Part shown: positions 8,725-17,416 of the stretch, piece by piece | Numbering within the stretch: position 1 is the first letter of the stretch | Layout of the letters: each line of letters opens with the position of its first letter | Notes under the pieces: generated by a model | Told to the model about the DNA's origin: nothing | The model's database searches: none | The model's input: only the letters and a program-made list of their open reading frames with translations | Source of the DNA: Bdellovibrionales bacterium RIFOXYC1_FULL_37_79 | GTDB lineage: Bacteria; Bdellovibrionota; Bacteriovoracia; Bacteriovoracales; Bacteriovoracaceae | Direction: 5' to 3' | Assembly: GCA_001770015.1 (NCBI GenBank) | Contig: MEQB01000045.1 | Location: forward strand, 1 to 38,836 | DNA length: 38,836 bases | Position numbers and translations under genes: made by a program

Positions 8725-8931
8725 GTGAAAATAGATAGCTTTGAAAAAAATTTACAAGATCTTGAGCAAATTGTCCTGGAGTTGGAAAAAGGTGATTTGA
8801 ATCTGGATAACGGTTTAAAAAAATTTGAACAGGGGGTTGAATTATATAAGCAATGTAAAAATTATCTTGCCCAGGCAGAAAAGAAAATTGGAGTTCTAAG
8901 AGAGAATCTAAAGATAGAGGATGTCTTGTAA
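8725..8931 (+). CDS. xseB: exodeoxyribonuclease VII small subunit
   Basis: A 68-aa helical hairpin protein that binds XseA to form exonuclease VII, which degrades single-stranded DNA into oligonucleotides. The family pattern is clear: FEKNLQDLEQIVLELEKGDL, then LDNGLKKFEQGVELYKQC and LAQAEKKI. The length is usual. GTG start supported by the ribosome binding site. xseA is not in the window. It is followed without a gap by the patatin-like gene; no ispA or dxs neighbour follows. Confidence 0.9.
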   Translation: MKIDSFEKNLQDLEQIVLELEKGDLNLDNGLKKFEQGVELYKQCKNYLAQAEKKIGVLRENLKIEDVL

Positions 8932-8946
8932 TTGAATATTCGATGT

Positions 8947-9900
8947 ATGAATAAATATTGTGAAATTTTTTTGGTTTGTATTTTATTATTGCTATACTCT
9001 TGTAGCAATACTGAAAATGAGCAAAATCCTGCTGATCCAGTTGGAGTCAATTTTGATGCTGGTGATTTGCATCAATCTAATGAGAACAAAATTCTAATAA
9101 CAGAGCGTGATTTACAAAATAAGCAAGGTCCCATTGTCGAGGGAATAAATGAGAATTTTAATGAGGTTAAAAATCGTCAAAAATCTGTGGGAATAATTTT
9201 AGGCCCGGGACTTAATCGGACCATAATATATGCATCCATGTTTGCCATTTTTGCAAAGAAAGGTGTTCCCGTGCACTATGTTGCAGGGATTGGCTATGGT
9301 GCGATTGTGGCAAGTATGCATGCTTCCAATATGACCGGCTCTAAAATTGAATGGTGCTTTTATAATTTTTTTAACAAGATTAAAGGTAAAAAGCCCTTTT
9401 CAAAAGCTTGGAATGCTGCCGTTGAAGAGCATTTGCTTACGCAAATAAACGGTAAAAAAATTGAAGATTTTGACAAGGTTCTTGTGTTGCCGATGTGGGA
9501 TAAAAATAAAAAAATGATTAATTATCAAAAAAGAGGAAATTTGCAAGAGGCTCTTCAATTTAATTATAATTTAGTTACTTTTTTGGAAGAGGAACCGTCC
9601 TTAAGTGAGTTCAACTATTACGATCGGGATTATTTTAAAAATAGTGGAGTTGATTTATTGGTTGCTGTAAATCTATTGGATAATGTGAAATTTTTGGACA
9701 TCGATGGTATTAATATGCTTGGTTATGAAAAATTAAAAAATAACTTTAATAGAAATAAAAAGTATGTTGATATTTTTTATAATTTTACCGCTGGAAATAT
9801 TTCTATGGATCAGCCTGAAAATGTTCCAGACCTTCTTTTAAAAGCTAGCAAGGAGAGTGAAAAACTTTCCGAGTTAATATTAGAGGAATTAAATAATTAG
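8947..9900 (+). CDS. patatin-like lipoprotein, probably catalytically inactive
   Basis: A lipoprotein signal (MNKYCEIFLVCILLLLYSC, lipidated Cys at 19) leads into a linker and then a patatin-like fold. Residues 81-125 follow the family closely: VGIILGPGLNR (oxyanion-loop position), an amphipathic helix, then VHYVAGIGYGAIVASMHAS. In active patatin phospholipases the elbow is G-x-S-x-G; here it is GIGYG (114-118), so the nucleophile Ser is replaced by Gly116. No clear DGG/DGA dyad partner is seen. The open frame starts earlier (TTG 8932, directly after the xseB stop); ATG 8947 was chosen because it gives a better signal peptide, but neither has a strong ribosome binding site. The cell location should be the envelope; function unknown. 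Confidence 0.7.
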   Translation: MNKYCEIFLVCILLLLYSCSNTENEQNPADPVGVNFDAGDLHQSNENKILITERDLQNKQGPIVEGINENFNEVKNRQKSVGIILGPGLNRTIIYASMFAIFAKKGVPVHYVAGIGYGAIVASMHASNMTGSKIEWCFYNFFNKIKGKKPFSKAWNAAVEEHLLTQINGKKIEDFDKVLVLPMWDKNKKMINYQKRGNLQEALQFNYNLVTFLEEEPSLSEFNYYDRDYFKNSGVDLLVAVNLLDNVKFLDIDGINMLGYEKLKNNFNRNKKYVDIFYNFTAGNISMDQPENVPDLLLKASKESEKLSELILEELNN

Positions 9901-9916
9901 CAAATAATTATAAATG

Positions 9917-9945
9917 TTGTAACCTTTTCCAGATAAAGGTTACAA
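9917..9945. repeat. perfect 11-bp inverted repeat before mrcA
   Basis: TTGTAACCTTT (9917-9927) and AAAGGTTACAA (9935-9945) with a 7-nt loop. It lies between the lipoprotein gene and the penicillin-binding protein gene. No T-run follows directly, so it may be an operator, an RNA-stabilising hairpin or an imperfect terminator. Confidence 0.6.
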
Positions 9946-9987
9946 TGAGACATTAATAATTTTTTTTAAAAAGGCATTTTTATTTAG

Positions 9988-12804
9988 ATGAAGAAATTGA
10001 TTAAAGTGGTTCTGGTTTTAGTAACCGTTGGTGTTTTGGGTATTTTTTTTATCATGGCTTTGTTATTTTATTTTTCCTTTGATTTGCCCAAAATAGACAG
10101 TCTGGCAGATTATAGACCTCCTATTCCATCCCAAATACTTTCTAAAGATGGAGTTGTATTGGCAGAATTAGGTGTCGAAGATAGGGTTATTGCTAAAATG
10201 GATGAAATTCCCAGGGTGATTCTGGATGCTTTTTTGTCTGCTGAAGATGATTCTTTTTATCAGCATAAAGGGGTGGATTATGGTGGAATGATCAGGGCCA
10301 TGCTGAAGAATTTAAAATCGGGAAAAGTGGTTCAGGGGGGAAGTACAATTACCCAACAGGTGGCAAAATCTCTTTTACTTACCAGCGAAAGGTCATATGC
10401 CAGAAAAATTAAAGATATTCTTCTGGCACAAAGGATTGAAAAAAAATTTTCCAAAGAGGAAATTCTTTTTTTGTATTTAAATCAGGTTTATCTTGGTGGT
10501 GGAAATTATGGCATTAAAAACGCTTTTCACGGGTATTTTGGCAAAGAGTTATCTGAAACAACGGTAGCGGAAGCAGCCTTAATGGCAGGGCTTTTAGTCG
10601 CGCCTGGACGCTATTCCCCTTATATAAACCCAAAATTTGCGATAGCCAGACAAAGGTATGTACTGAGCAGAATGCATGAAAATAATCGGATTACCACTGC
10701 CCAATATGAAGAAGCTTTAAAGGAAGAAATAAAATATCGATCCCGAAAGAAAGAAAAATTCAAGGCACCCTATTTTACGGATTGGGTAAGGCAGAGGGTT
10801 GTTGAACTGGTTGGTGAGGAAAAATTTCTGAGGGATGGTTTTAAAATTGTTACTACGCTTGACTGGCAATTACAGCAAGTTGCGGAAAATGAAGTTGTTA
10901 ACGGGGTCAAAGAGATTGATAAGAGGCAGGGTTACAAGGGACCACTTGGTTCAATTAGTTTGCAAGAAGAGCTTGTCAATTATGAACTGGAATTTAGGAA
11001 AAAATTCCTAAAAGAAAAATCGGAATATTTTGTAATAGATTATAATAACGATTTTTCCATTAAATACGAGCTAGAGTTTCAAGAAAGTGAATACCGGGCC
11101 CTCCAGGCCAGAACGGCAAAGCTCTTACAGGATACTCAAAACAACATCAGGTTTTATCCAGGCCTTGATCCTAAAGATACCTTTGTTGACCTTATACAGA
11201 CTGGAGAGTGCTATAAGGCTGTGGTGGTAAGTATCGATTCTGTTGACAGAATTGTGTATTTTTCAGTGGGAGGAGTGATTGGGATTATACCTTACGAACA
11301 ATTTAATTGGGCCAAAGAAAGAGTGATTAATGCCGATCAGCCCAATTATTCCCTGATTAACAATCCTTCTTCAATACTCAAGCCGGGCGATATAATTCAG
11401 GTTAAAATTCTTAATAAATCAACCTCCCTTTATCCGAATGTGTGGAAAAATTCACAGGATTCATTTAAAAAACAAAGTTTCTTTAATGTCAGTAAACAAG
11501 AAAAATATCTTTTGGGACTTTTGGATCAGGAGCCTGATGTACAGGGGGCGCTTTTGTCTCTTAATCCAAATACTGGAGAAATTGTTTCATTTGTTGGAGG
11601 AATAGATTTTGATAGAAATCAATTTAACCGGGTTGTTCAATCCAAAAGACAACCTGGTTCATCTTTTAAGCCAATTTTGTATGCTGCCGCTTTGGAGGAA
11701 GGGTTTACTCCGGCTACTACGGTCATAGATTCACCAGAAGCGTTGGGGGGAGTTGATGAATCACTCAATTGGAAGCCTAAGAATTATGATGGTGAATTTC
11801 TTGGACCGATGACTTTTCGAACTGCGCTGGAGCTTAGTCGAAATGTGCCAACCATAAAAATTGCCGAACAACTGGGAATTAATAAGATAACAGATTTTGT
11901 TAATCGAATTTGTTTTGATGTAATTTTGGAAAAAGATTTAAGCTTGGCATTAGGGTCTTTCGGGGCCAGTTTGATTGAGTTAGTAACAACTTATGGTATT
12001 TTTCCCAATCGAGGAAAAATTGTGGATGCAAAGTCTATAATTACGATTACGGATAGGGATAATACCCCCTATTTTTTGGATGAGAATATCAAGAAAAATA
12101 AAATTTTAGAAAAAGAAAAAAATAATATTCAAGTTAAAGAACAATTGCCAATAAGTGAGGTGATAAAAAAGCTGGAACCATCCATTACCGCATCGGCTTC
12201 CGTTGTTGAATCTTCTGCTTCAAAAGAAGGAAATCGGTTTTTAACTTCGCTTGATAGAGAACAGGTTTATGATGAGCGGCTGGCCTATATTATGTCCAAT
12301 TTGCTCAGGGGGGTTGTATTACATGGAACGGGCCGGGAGGCAAGAAGTGTTGGAGAATTTATTGGAGGAAAAACAGGTACCACCAGTAATTATGTTGATG
12401 CATGGTTTATTGGATTCTCCTCGAATTTAACCACCGGAGTATGGACCGGTTTTGATGATAATAAAACCTTAGGGTGGGGCGAGACGGGAACTAGATCGGC
12501 TCTTCCTATCTGGAAAAATTACATGGGGCATGGGCTAAAAAAATATGGGGAGCAAGATTTTGCTGTTCCAAAAGAAATAATTTTTACCAAAATAATCAAA
12601 GAAACGGGTAGATTGTCAGAGGCAGGAAGTAAATCATATTTTATAGAAGCTTTTGTGGAAGGAACTGAGCCAGGTAATGAGGAGGTGCTTTCCCAGGAAG
12701 TTCTTCACTACCAGCCAACAGATGGTAACAGTCAAGTAATCAAGGAAAAGCCGACTATTGATAAAAAAGAATTTTACGAAGACGAATATTTTAACAATCA
12801 ATAA
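9988..12804 (+). CDS. mrcA: class A penicillin-binding protein 1A (glycosyltransferase/transpeptidase)
   Basis: A bifunctional peptidoglycan synthase anchored by one N-terminal membrane helix (about 5-30). The GT51 domain has the catalytic E86 in SAEDDSFYQHKG and the motif QGGSTITQQVAKSLLL. A long OB-like insert at about 310-510 separates the domains, as in PBP1A. The transpeptidase domain has S558-S-F-K561, S617-R-N619 and K795-T-G-T798. At 938 aa it is slightly longer than E. coli PBP1A. It starts 87 nt after the lipoprotein gene, with only a distant AAGG upstream. Confidence 0.95.
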   Translation: MKKLIKVVLVLVTVGVLGIFFIMALLFYFSFDLPKIDSLADYRPPIPSQILSKDGVVLAELGVEDRVIAKMDEIPRVILDAFLSAEDDSFYQHKGVDYGGMIRAMLKNLKSGKVVQGGSTITQQVAKSLLLTSERSYARKIKDILLAQRIEKKFSKEEILFLYLNQVYLGGGNYGIKNAFHGYFGKELSETTVAEAALMAGLLVAPGRYSPYINPKFAIARQRYVLSRMHENNRITTAQYEEALKEEIKYRSRKKEKFKAPYFTDWVRQRVVELVGEEKFLRDGFKIVTTLDWQLQQVAENEVVNGVKEIDKRQGYKGPLGSISLQEELVNYELEFRKKFLKEKSEYFVIDYNNDFSIKYELEFQESEYRALQARTAKLLQDTQNNIRFYPGLDPKDTFVDLIQTGECYKAVVVSIDSVDRIVYFSVGGVIGIIPYEQFNWAKERVINADQPNYSLINNPSSILKPGDIIQVKILNKSTSLYPNVWKNSQDSFKKQSFFNVSKQEKYLLGLLDQEPDVQGALLSLNPNTGEIVSFVGGIDFDRNQFNRVVQSKRQPGSSFKPILYAAALEEGFTPATTVIDSPEALGGVDESLNWKPKNYDGEFLGPMTFRTALELSRNVPTIKIAEQLGINKITDFVNRICFDVILEKDLSLALGSFGASLIELVTTYGIFPNRGKIVDAKSIITITDRDNTPYFLDENIKKNKILEKEKNNIQVKEQLPISEVIKKLEPSITASASVVESSASKEGNRFLTSLDREQVYDERLAYIMSNLLRGVVLHGTGREARSVGEFIGGKTGTTSNYVDAWFIGFSSNLTTGVWTGFDDNKTLGWGETGTRSALPIWKNYMGHGLKKYGEQDFAVPKEIIFTKIIKETGRLSEAGSKSYFIEAFVEGTEPGNEEVLSQEVLHYQPTDGNSQVIKEKPTIDKKEFYEDEYFNNQ

Positions 12805-12855
12805 TATCAAAGATATTTAGCGTGGTGGGGGATTTTTTTGCCTCTGTGATTTGCA

Positions 12856-12896
12856 GTAATATTTATTACTCACACGAGATAAACAACCGAACGGTT
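12856..12896. promoter_or_regulatory. two short palindromes upstream of the tonB-like gene
   Basis: GTAATA-TT-TATTAC at 12856-12869 and AACCG-AA-CGGTT at 12885-12896, the latter ending 19 nt before the next ATG. The second resembles a dimeric repressor half-site pair. Both could be chance in AT-rich DNA. Confidence 0.25.
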
Positions 12897-12915
12897 AATG
12901 GTATGTGGGGAGTAG

Positions 12916-13860
12916 ATGGATAGAAGCAAAAAAAGCATCAATCATTATTTTATACGGGCATTGTTATTATCTCTGATAATCCACATGGCTTTTTTATTTT
13001 CACATTTTGATTTTAAAAAAAATAATTTGATTGGGGTGAACCAAGAGAAGAAAATAAAAATCGTTTTAATTGACGATGAAAAAAGAACAAGTGATAAAAA
13101 GGTTGAAGAAAAAAAGCGTCAGATAGTGAATTCAAGTCAAAAAACACCGGTTGATGAAAAAGTGGATTCTAAATTTCTTGGGAAAACCAATCAGTTATTT
13201 GAAAGACAAACAGTTGCCAAACAAATAGGTAGTTTCAAAGATGCCGGTCTTGGGGTGGAGCATGGATCAGATTGGTTGAGTAATAAAATCCAAAATATCG
13301 AAAACCCAATTATTAAACCCAAGACTAAAAAAATAAATCATATGTTATCGAAAGAAAAAATAAGTCTTAAAGATCTGCTGGTTAATCAAAATATGGCAAA
13401 ACAGATAATAGCGAACAAAGAAACAGCTTCCAAGGGGATAAGATCGGGAGATAGGCTCAAGATCGGACCATCTATGAATAATGATTTTATTGAGGATGTT
13501 AAGCTTGGCGATTTTACCAAGTTAAATACTACCGAATATAAGTATTTTGGTTTTTATGATCGAATAAGAAAAAGACTGGAGCAGTTTTGGGGAAACTCAT
13601 TACAAGAAAAAGCCAGGAAATTGCAGGCAAGAGGTGGTCGGATACCGGCCGGAGAAAATAAAATCACTTCTTTGAAAGTAACGATAGATAAAATGGGAAA
13701 TATTACAAATGTTTTTCTTAAGAGTACCAGCGGTATAATTGAATTGGATGAAGCGGCGATAGAATCGTTTAAGCAGGCTGGACCTTTCCCAAATCCGCCC
13801 AAGGGTATGATTGAAAATGGTTATGCTGAAATTGAGTGGGGATTTGTCGTTAAAAGTTGA
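12916..13860 (+). CDS. TonB-like energy-transducing protein
   Basis: One N-terminal membrane helix (ALLLSLIIHMAFLFSHF, about 15-31), then a long charged linker, then a C-terminal TonB-type domain. The domain has ITSLKVTIDKMGNITNVFL, a hydrophobic turn, LDEAAIESFKQAGPFPNPP and a final strand EIEWGFVV. TonB proteins pass proton-motive energy from ExbBD to outer-membrane receptors, but the domain is also used in gliding and other envelope proteins. No exbB, exbD or receptor gene is near. The linker is Lys-rich rather than Pro-rich as in classical TonB. GTGGGGAGTAG precedes the ATG. Confidence 0.75.
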   Translation: MDRSKKSINHYFIRALLLSLIIHMAFLFSHFDFKKNNLIGVNQEKKIKIVLIDDEKRTSDKKVEEKKRQIVNSSQKTPVDEKVDSKFLGKTNQLFERQTVAKQIGSFKDAGLGVEHGSDWLSNKIQNIENPIIKPKTKKINHMLSKEKISLKDLLVNQNMAKQIIANKETASKGIRSGDRLKIGPSMNNDFIEDVKLGDFTKLNTTEYKYFGFYDRIRKRLEQFWGNSLQEKARKLQARGGRIPAGENKITSLKVTIDKMGNITNVFLKSTSGIIELDEAAIESFKQAGPFPNPPKGMIENGYAEIEWGFVVKS

Positions 13861-13887
13861 AATCACAGGGTGGGTAGAAAAGAGATT

Positions 13888-14187
13888 TTAATGGTTGGTT
13901 TGTTTTTTTAAAACCTCTTTTAGTTTTTCCATACCTTCCATTAAAACATAATCATTCCATATGTTATCTAGTGACCTGATGGTGTCCACCAGTAAAACAG
14001 CAGCTTGATCCCTTGATATTTTTTCGTTTTCTGAAAGATAGTTTATCGCATGTGCCAGAGCTTTAATCGCAGGAGATTCACATATCTTGGAGAGTTTTTC
14101 CTGGTAGGAAATATTGATTTTTTTTTCCTTGCTTTTTATAATAGCAGTATTTATTAAGCGAATAGAATCTTGTTCTTTATTTGTCAT
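13888..14187 (-). CDS. small conserved-looking helical protein of unknown function
   Basis: A 99-aa soluble, Lys/Glu/Ile-rich protein without signal peptide or membrane segment. It is not recognised. Predicted helices include IKALAHAINYLSENEKISRD and AAVLLVDTIRSLDNIWNDYV. The ATG is preceded by GGTGATAAG at a suitable distance, which supports a real gene. It is convergent with the tonB-like gene, leaving 27 nt, and is separated from gcvH by a terminator, so it is probably transcribed alone. Confidence 0.6.
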   Translation of the reverse strand: MTNKEQDSIRLINTAIIKSKEKKINISYQEKLSKICESPAIKALAHAINYLSENEKISRDQAAVLLVDTIRSLDNIWNDYVLMEGMEKLKEVLKKQTNH

Positions 14188-14309
14188 TTTAACTTATCAC
14201 CATTGTTTCGACTACGAGGCAAAAGTATGAATTTTTTGTATTAATTCGTAAAGGGAAAAAAATAATTTCTTTGTATGAAGTTGCAATAATAATTTTTTTG
14301 TTTATAAAT

Positions 14310-14349
14310 AAAAAAATCATGCCCTGATAGGCAAGGCATGATTTTTTTT
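14310..14349 (-). terminator. Rho-independent terminator after gcvH
   Basis: Stem ATCATGCC/GGCATGAT (14316-14323 and 14335-14342) with an A-run before and a T-run after, loop of 11 nt. It works in either direction by sequence; the gene it closes is gcvH, which ends at 14366. Confidence 0.85.
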
Positions 14350-14365
14350 AGTTTGTGAAAATTAT

Positions 14366-14755
14366 TTAAGAAATTTTTTCGCAATGTACCTTATAGTCAT
14401 TTGCGTTCATTAATTGATCAAATTCTGTTTTATTGGTAATTTTAATTTTGACCAACCAGCTTCCAAAAGCATTTTGATTGATGTTTTCAGGAGAATCAGA
14501 CACATTTTCATTTACTTCTAAAACTTCGCCGCTAGCAGGAGAGAAAAGATCATTCACTGATTTAATGGATTCAATGACACCACAAGGGTTGCCTTTTTCC
14601 AGCATCGAGCCTATTTCTGGAAATTCAACAAAGACAATATCTCCCAAACTGGACTGGGCAAAGTCAGTGATTCCAAAAGTTAATACATCACCTTCAAGCA
14701 ATGCCCATTCATGGTCGTCAGTGTACTTTAAATTGGGTTTAATTTCATGTGCCAT
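14366..14755 (-). CDS. gcvH: glycine cleavage system H protein
   Basis: The lipoyl carrier of the glycine cleavage complex, shuttling the aminomethyl group from P to T and electrons to L protein. The lipoylated residue is K65 in GVIESIKSVNDL. The start LKYTDDHEWALLEGD and the GITDFAQSSLGDIVFVEFP strand are standard. At 129 aa it is the usual length. Its ATG overlaps the gcvT stop as TAATG, so the two are coupled. A terminator follows it. gcvP and lpd are not in the window. Confidence 0.96.
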   Translation of the reverse strand: MAHEIKPNLKYTDDHEWALLEGDVLTFGITDFAQSSLGDIVFVEFPEIGSMLEKGNPCGVIESIKSVNDLFSPASGEVLEVNENVSDSPENINQNAFGSWLVKIKITNKTEFDQLMNANDYKVHCEKIS

Positions 14756-15831
14756 TACTTATGTCCTCCTACAACAAACGGTTTTAAATGATATTCTGTA
14801 TCGTACATTTTATCCCTGATTTGAATTTTAAAAAGTTTATTTTTTGGAAATCTATCTTTTTCAATGTGAGCTAGGGCGATTCCTCTTTCTAAAACAGGAG
14901 AATAACCACCAGAGGTCACAACACCAATATTGTTGTTATTGGAATCTAATATTGAATAACCCGCACGAGGTATTCCTTTTTCGATAGAAAGTTTTACTAA
15001 ATTATAGCGAGGGCTGTAATTGGCAAGAGCATTTTTACCGATAAAATTTGCTTTATCCATTTTGACAGTCCATTTTAAAGCACTATCAAGTGGAGTTACT
15101 TCATCATTTAGCTCATGTCCATAGAGGGGAAAACAAACTTCAAGTCGTAAAACATCCCTAGAAGCAAGACCACACGGCACAACTCCTTCTTGTAAAAATT
15201 CCTTCCAAAGTATTTTGGCAAAATCATGGGAGCAAAAAATTTCCACTCCATCTTCCCCGGTATAACCGGTTTTGGAGATAATATATTTATAATTATTTCT
15301 TTCACTTTCTTTTACGGAATAATAAGGAAAATCACCAGGGGGGAGAAGATGTATTTTTTTTAAGATGGCATCTGATTTTGGCCCTTGAAGTGCAATAAGA
15401 GAATAATCATCAGATTTATTTTCCAGTTTACAGTCAAATTTTCCAACATTTTTACTAAGCCAATTCCAATCTTTTTCCATATTGGAAGCATTTACGCAGA
15501 TGAGGATTTTCTGATCATGGATTTTGTATGAGATGTGATCATCAACCACAGTTCCATTTTCTCTACAGATCGGGGAGTAGACAGCCTTGTTCGGTCCTGC
15601 ATTGATAAAGTCGTTGGTCATAAAATTGTCCACGAATTTTAATGCATCTTTACCGGTTACAAAAAATTCACCCATGTGGCTAACGTCAAACATTCCGCAA
15701 TTTCTTCTAACAGCAAAAACTTCTTCTTTAACAGAAGAATATTGAAGAGGCATGTCAAATCCCGCAAATGGCGCCATCTTTGCTTTTAGTTGAATATGCT
15801 CATGGTATAAAGAAGTTTTTTTAAGTTCCAT
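14755..15831 (-). CDS. gcvT: aminomethyltransferase (glycine cleavage T protein)
   Basis: Transfers the methylene group from lipoylated GcvH to tetrahydrofolate, giving 5,10-methylene-THF and ammonia. Family features are LQYSSVKEEVFAVRRNCGMFDVSHMGEF split across the N-terminus, LIALQGPKSDAIL, SKTGYTGEDGVEIFC and GLASRDVLRLE with the C-terminal barrel GVVTSGGYSP. The length of 358 aa is usual. It precedes gcvH with a one-base overlap and follows folD by 46 nt on the same strand. The short folD-gcvT gap leaves no room for a glycine riboswitch. Confidence 0.95.
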   Translation of the reverse strand: MELKKTSLYHEHIQLKAKMAPFAGFDMPLQYSSVKEEVFAVRRNCGMFDVSHMGEFFVTGKDALKFVDNFMTNDFINAGPNKAVYSPICRENGTVVDDHISYKIHDQKILICVNASNMEKDWNWLSKNVGKFDCKLENKSDDYSLIALQGPKSDAILKKIHLLPPGDFPYYSVKESERNNYKYIISKTGYTGEDGVEIFCSHDFAKILWKEFLQEGVVPCGLASRDVLRLEVCFPLYGHELNDEVTPLDSALKWTVKMDKANFIGKNALANYSPRYNLVKLSIEKGIPRAGYSILDSNNNNIGVVTSGGYSPVLERGIALAHIEKDRFPKNKLFKIQIRDKMYDTEYHLKPFVVGGHK

Positions 15832-15877
15832 AAACTTGCCTTTTTTAAAAAATTACTAATGGACAACACCCCATGTG

Positions 15878-16744
15878 TTATATGTTTTTTTCGGCGGCTT
15901 GTAAAAGGTTTTGACTGAGAGTCAAGATAGTTAATGGCCCAACGCCTCCAGGTACGGGGGTTATCGCATAGACAAGTGGTGAAACTTTGTTAAAATCAAC
16001 ATCTCCGCATAGGTTTCCATCTTGATTAGTATTTATTCCGACATCTATTACGACAGTTTTATTTTTTTGAGACGGATGTATGAAGGTTTCATTTAAAAAG
16101 TTAGGCTTCCCGATGGCAGAGACAATGATATCTGCCTTTTGGGTTAATTCGGATAAATTCTCAGTTTTACTATGGCATAGTGTTACGGTGGCATTAGCGT
16201 TGGTAAGCAGCATTTGCATCGGTTTTCCGACAATCATGCTTCTTCCGATGATAACGGCATGTTTCCCGCTGACCGAAATATTATAATATTTTAGTAAGCT
16301 CATGACACCGTAAGGTGTGCAAGGTCTAAAATAATCATTTTTTTTATTATCCGATAAAAGTGAAAACAAATTAAAAGGATGAAAACCATCTACATCTTTT
16401 TCCGCAGGTATCAATTTTTCGATTTCAAGATTGGCAAGGTGTTTGGGAAGAGGAAGTTGCACAAAAGCACCGTGAACATTTGCAGCTGATGAAATTTTAT
16501 TTAGTTCGATGACAAAATCATTAACAGAAATATTTTCATCAAGATGGTGGATATCGCATTTTGCTCCAAAAGATTCACAAAATTTCTTTTTTCTATTGGT
16601 ATAGATTTTACTTGCCTTATTATTACCAACCAAAAGTACTTGTAAATTAGGAATGATGCCATTTTTTTTCAATTTGTTACAACGGATTTTTAAACTTTCA
16701 AGCTCTTGATCAATAATGGGTTTGGAAATTAGGTTAATAGACAT
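15878..16744 (-). CDS. folD: bifunctional methylenetetrahydrofolate dehydrogenase/cyclohydrolase
   Basis: Oxidises 5,10-methylene-THF and hydrolyses the product to 10-formyl-THF. Conserved blocks are YTNRKKKFCES (Tyr and Lys of the active site), VQLPLPKHL, EKDVDGFHPFN, RPCTPYGVMSLL, the nucleotide loop VIIGRSMIVGKPM and PGGVGPLT. Starting at ATG 16742-16744 gives 288 aa, the usual length. The open frame runs on to 16978, but that part overlaps ruvC on the other strand and is not FolD-like. As GcvT makes the FolD substrate, the folD-gcvT-gcvH order is metabolically coherent. Confidence 0.95.
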   Translation of the reverse strand: MSINLISKPIIDQELESLKIRCNKLKKNGIIPNLQVLLVGNNKASKIYTNRKKKFCESFGAKCDIHHLDENISVNDFVIELNKISSAANVHGAFVQLPLPKHLANLEIEKLIPAEKDVDGFHPFNLFSLLSDNKKNDYFRPCTPYGVMSLLKYYNISVSGKHAVIIGRSMIVGKPMQMLLTNANATVTLCHSKTENLSELTQKADIIVSAIGKPNFLNETFIHPSQKNKTVVIDVGINTNQDGNLCGDVDFNKVSPLVYAITPVPGGVGPLTILTLSQNLLQAAEKNI

Positions 16745-16750
16745 CGGCTT

Positions 16751-16756
16751 CTCCTT
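16751..16756 (-). promoter_or_regulatory. ribosome binding site deciding the folD start
   Basis: AAGGAG on the minus strand, 6 nt before ATG 16742-16744. It fixes the short, FolD-like start. Confidence 0.75.
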
Positions 16757-16766
16757 GAATGCGGGT

Positions 16767-16795
16767 ATCATATACCAGAATAATCTTTTTTTAAA
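16767..16795 (-). promoter_or_regulatory. putative sigma-70 promoter of folD-gcvT-gcvH
   Basis: On the minus strand TTTAAA (16790-16795) and TATGAT (16767-16772) are 17 bp apart. Transcription would start near 16760, giving a leader of about 16 nt before folD. The -10 matches 5 of 6 and the -35 matches 4 of 6 consensus bases. Confidence 0.45.
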
Positions 16796-16867
16796 CTTTG
16801 ATTGCGAGGTAATGTTTGTAAGGATAAGATGTTCTGTAATTGAATTTTTTTCAGACAGGGCCTTTAA

Positions 16868-17407
16868 ATGATTATTCTTGGCATTGACCCGGGCTCTCTT
16901 AAGGCCGGATACGCAGTAATTGAATTGGAAAATAAAAAATACAGGTATTTGGCTTCCGGTGCGATGAAGTATGGACATATTGAAACTTTTATTGATCGGT
17001 TAGGCGTAATTTTTAATAGCTGCAAAAATTTGATGGAAGAATACAGACCAGATGAAATTGCGATTGAATCACTTGTTTATGTAAAAGGAACAACATCTAT
17101 TTTAAAATTGGCTCAGGCCAGGGGTGCTATGCTGGCTGCTTTTAATCTTTATAAGCAAGGTCATATTTATGAATACTCACCAAATGAAATAAAATCTTGT
17201 GTTTCGGGACATGGACATGCGGAGAAAGAGAGTATCCAAAAAGCACTGGATATGGTTTTCAAGGGGATTATTTATAAAACAGATGACGAAAGTGATGCGC
17301 TGGCAATCGCTTTTGCCCATACTTTAAGTAGCAGAAAATTACAAATTAATATAACATCGAGACAAAAAAAAAGCCGGGGAACTAGGTTAAGAGATCTCCG
17401 AAATTAG
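16868..17407 (+). CDS. ruvC: Holliday junction resolvase RuvC
   Basis: The endonuclease that cuts Holliday junctions in recombination repair. Acidic active-site residues are visible: D7 in LGIDPGS, the Glu of EIAIESLVY, and the Asp pair in KTDDESDALAIAFAH. The basic motif HGHAEKESIQKAL is also present. The length of 179 aa is usual, with a basic tail (RQKKSRGTRLR). It is the first gene of ruvC-ruvA-ruvB and is divergent from folD. The ribosome binding site is weak (CAGGG). Confidence 0.95.
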   Translation: MIILGIDPGSLKAGYAVIELENKKYRYLASGAMKYGHIETFIDRLGVIFNSCKNLMEEYRPDEIAIESLVYVKGTTSILKLAQARGAMLAAFNLYKQGHIYEYSPNEIKSCVSGHGHAEKESIQKALDMVFKGIIYKTDDESDALAIAFAHTLSSRKLQINITSRQKKSRGTRLRDLRN

Positions 17408-17416
17408 GAGAAAAAA

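Noticed and set aside
15832-15877. Glycine riboswitch before gcvT
   Set aside because: Only 46 bases separate folD and gcvT, too short for the aptamer, and its conserved elements are not seen.
16745-16978. Longer folD start adding about 78 residues
   Set aside because: The extra part is unlike FolD, overlaps ruvC on the other strand, and the internal ATG has a strong ribosome site.
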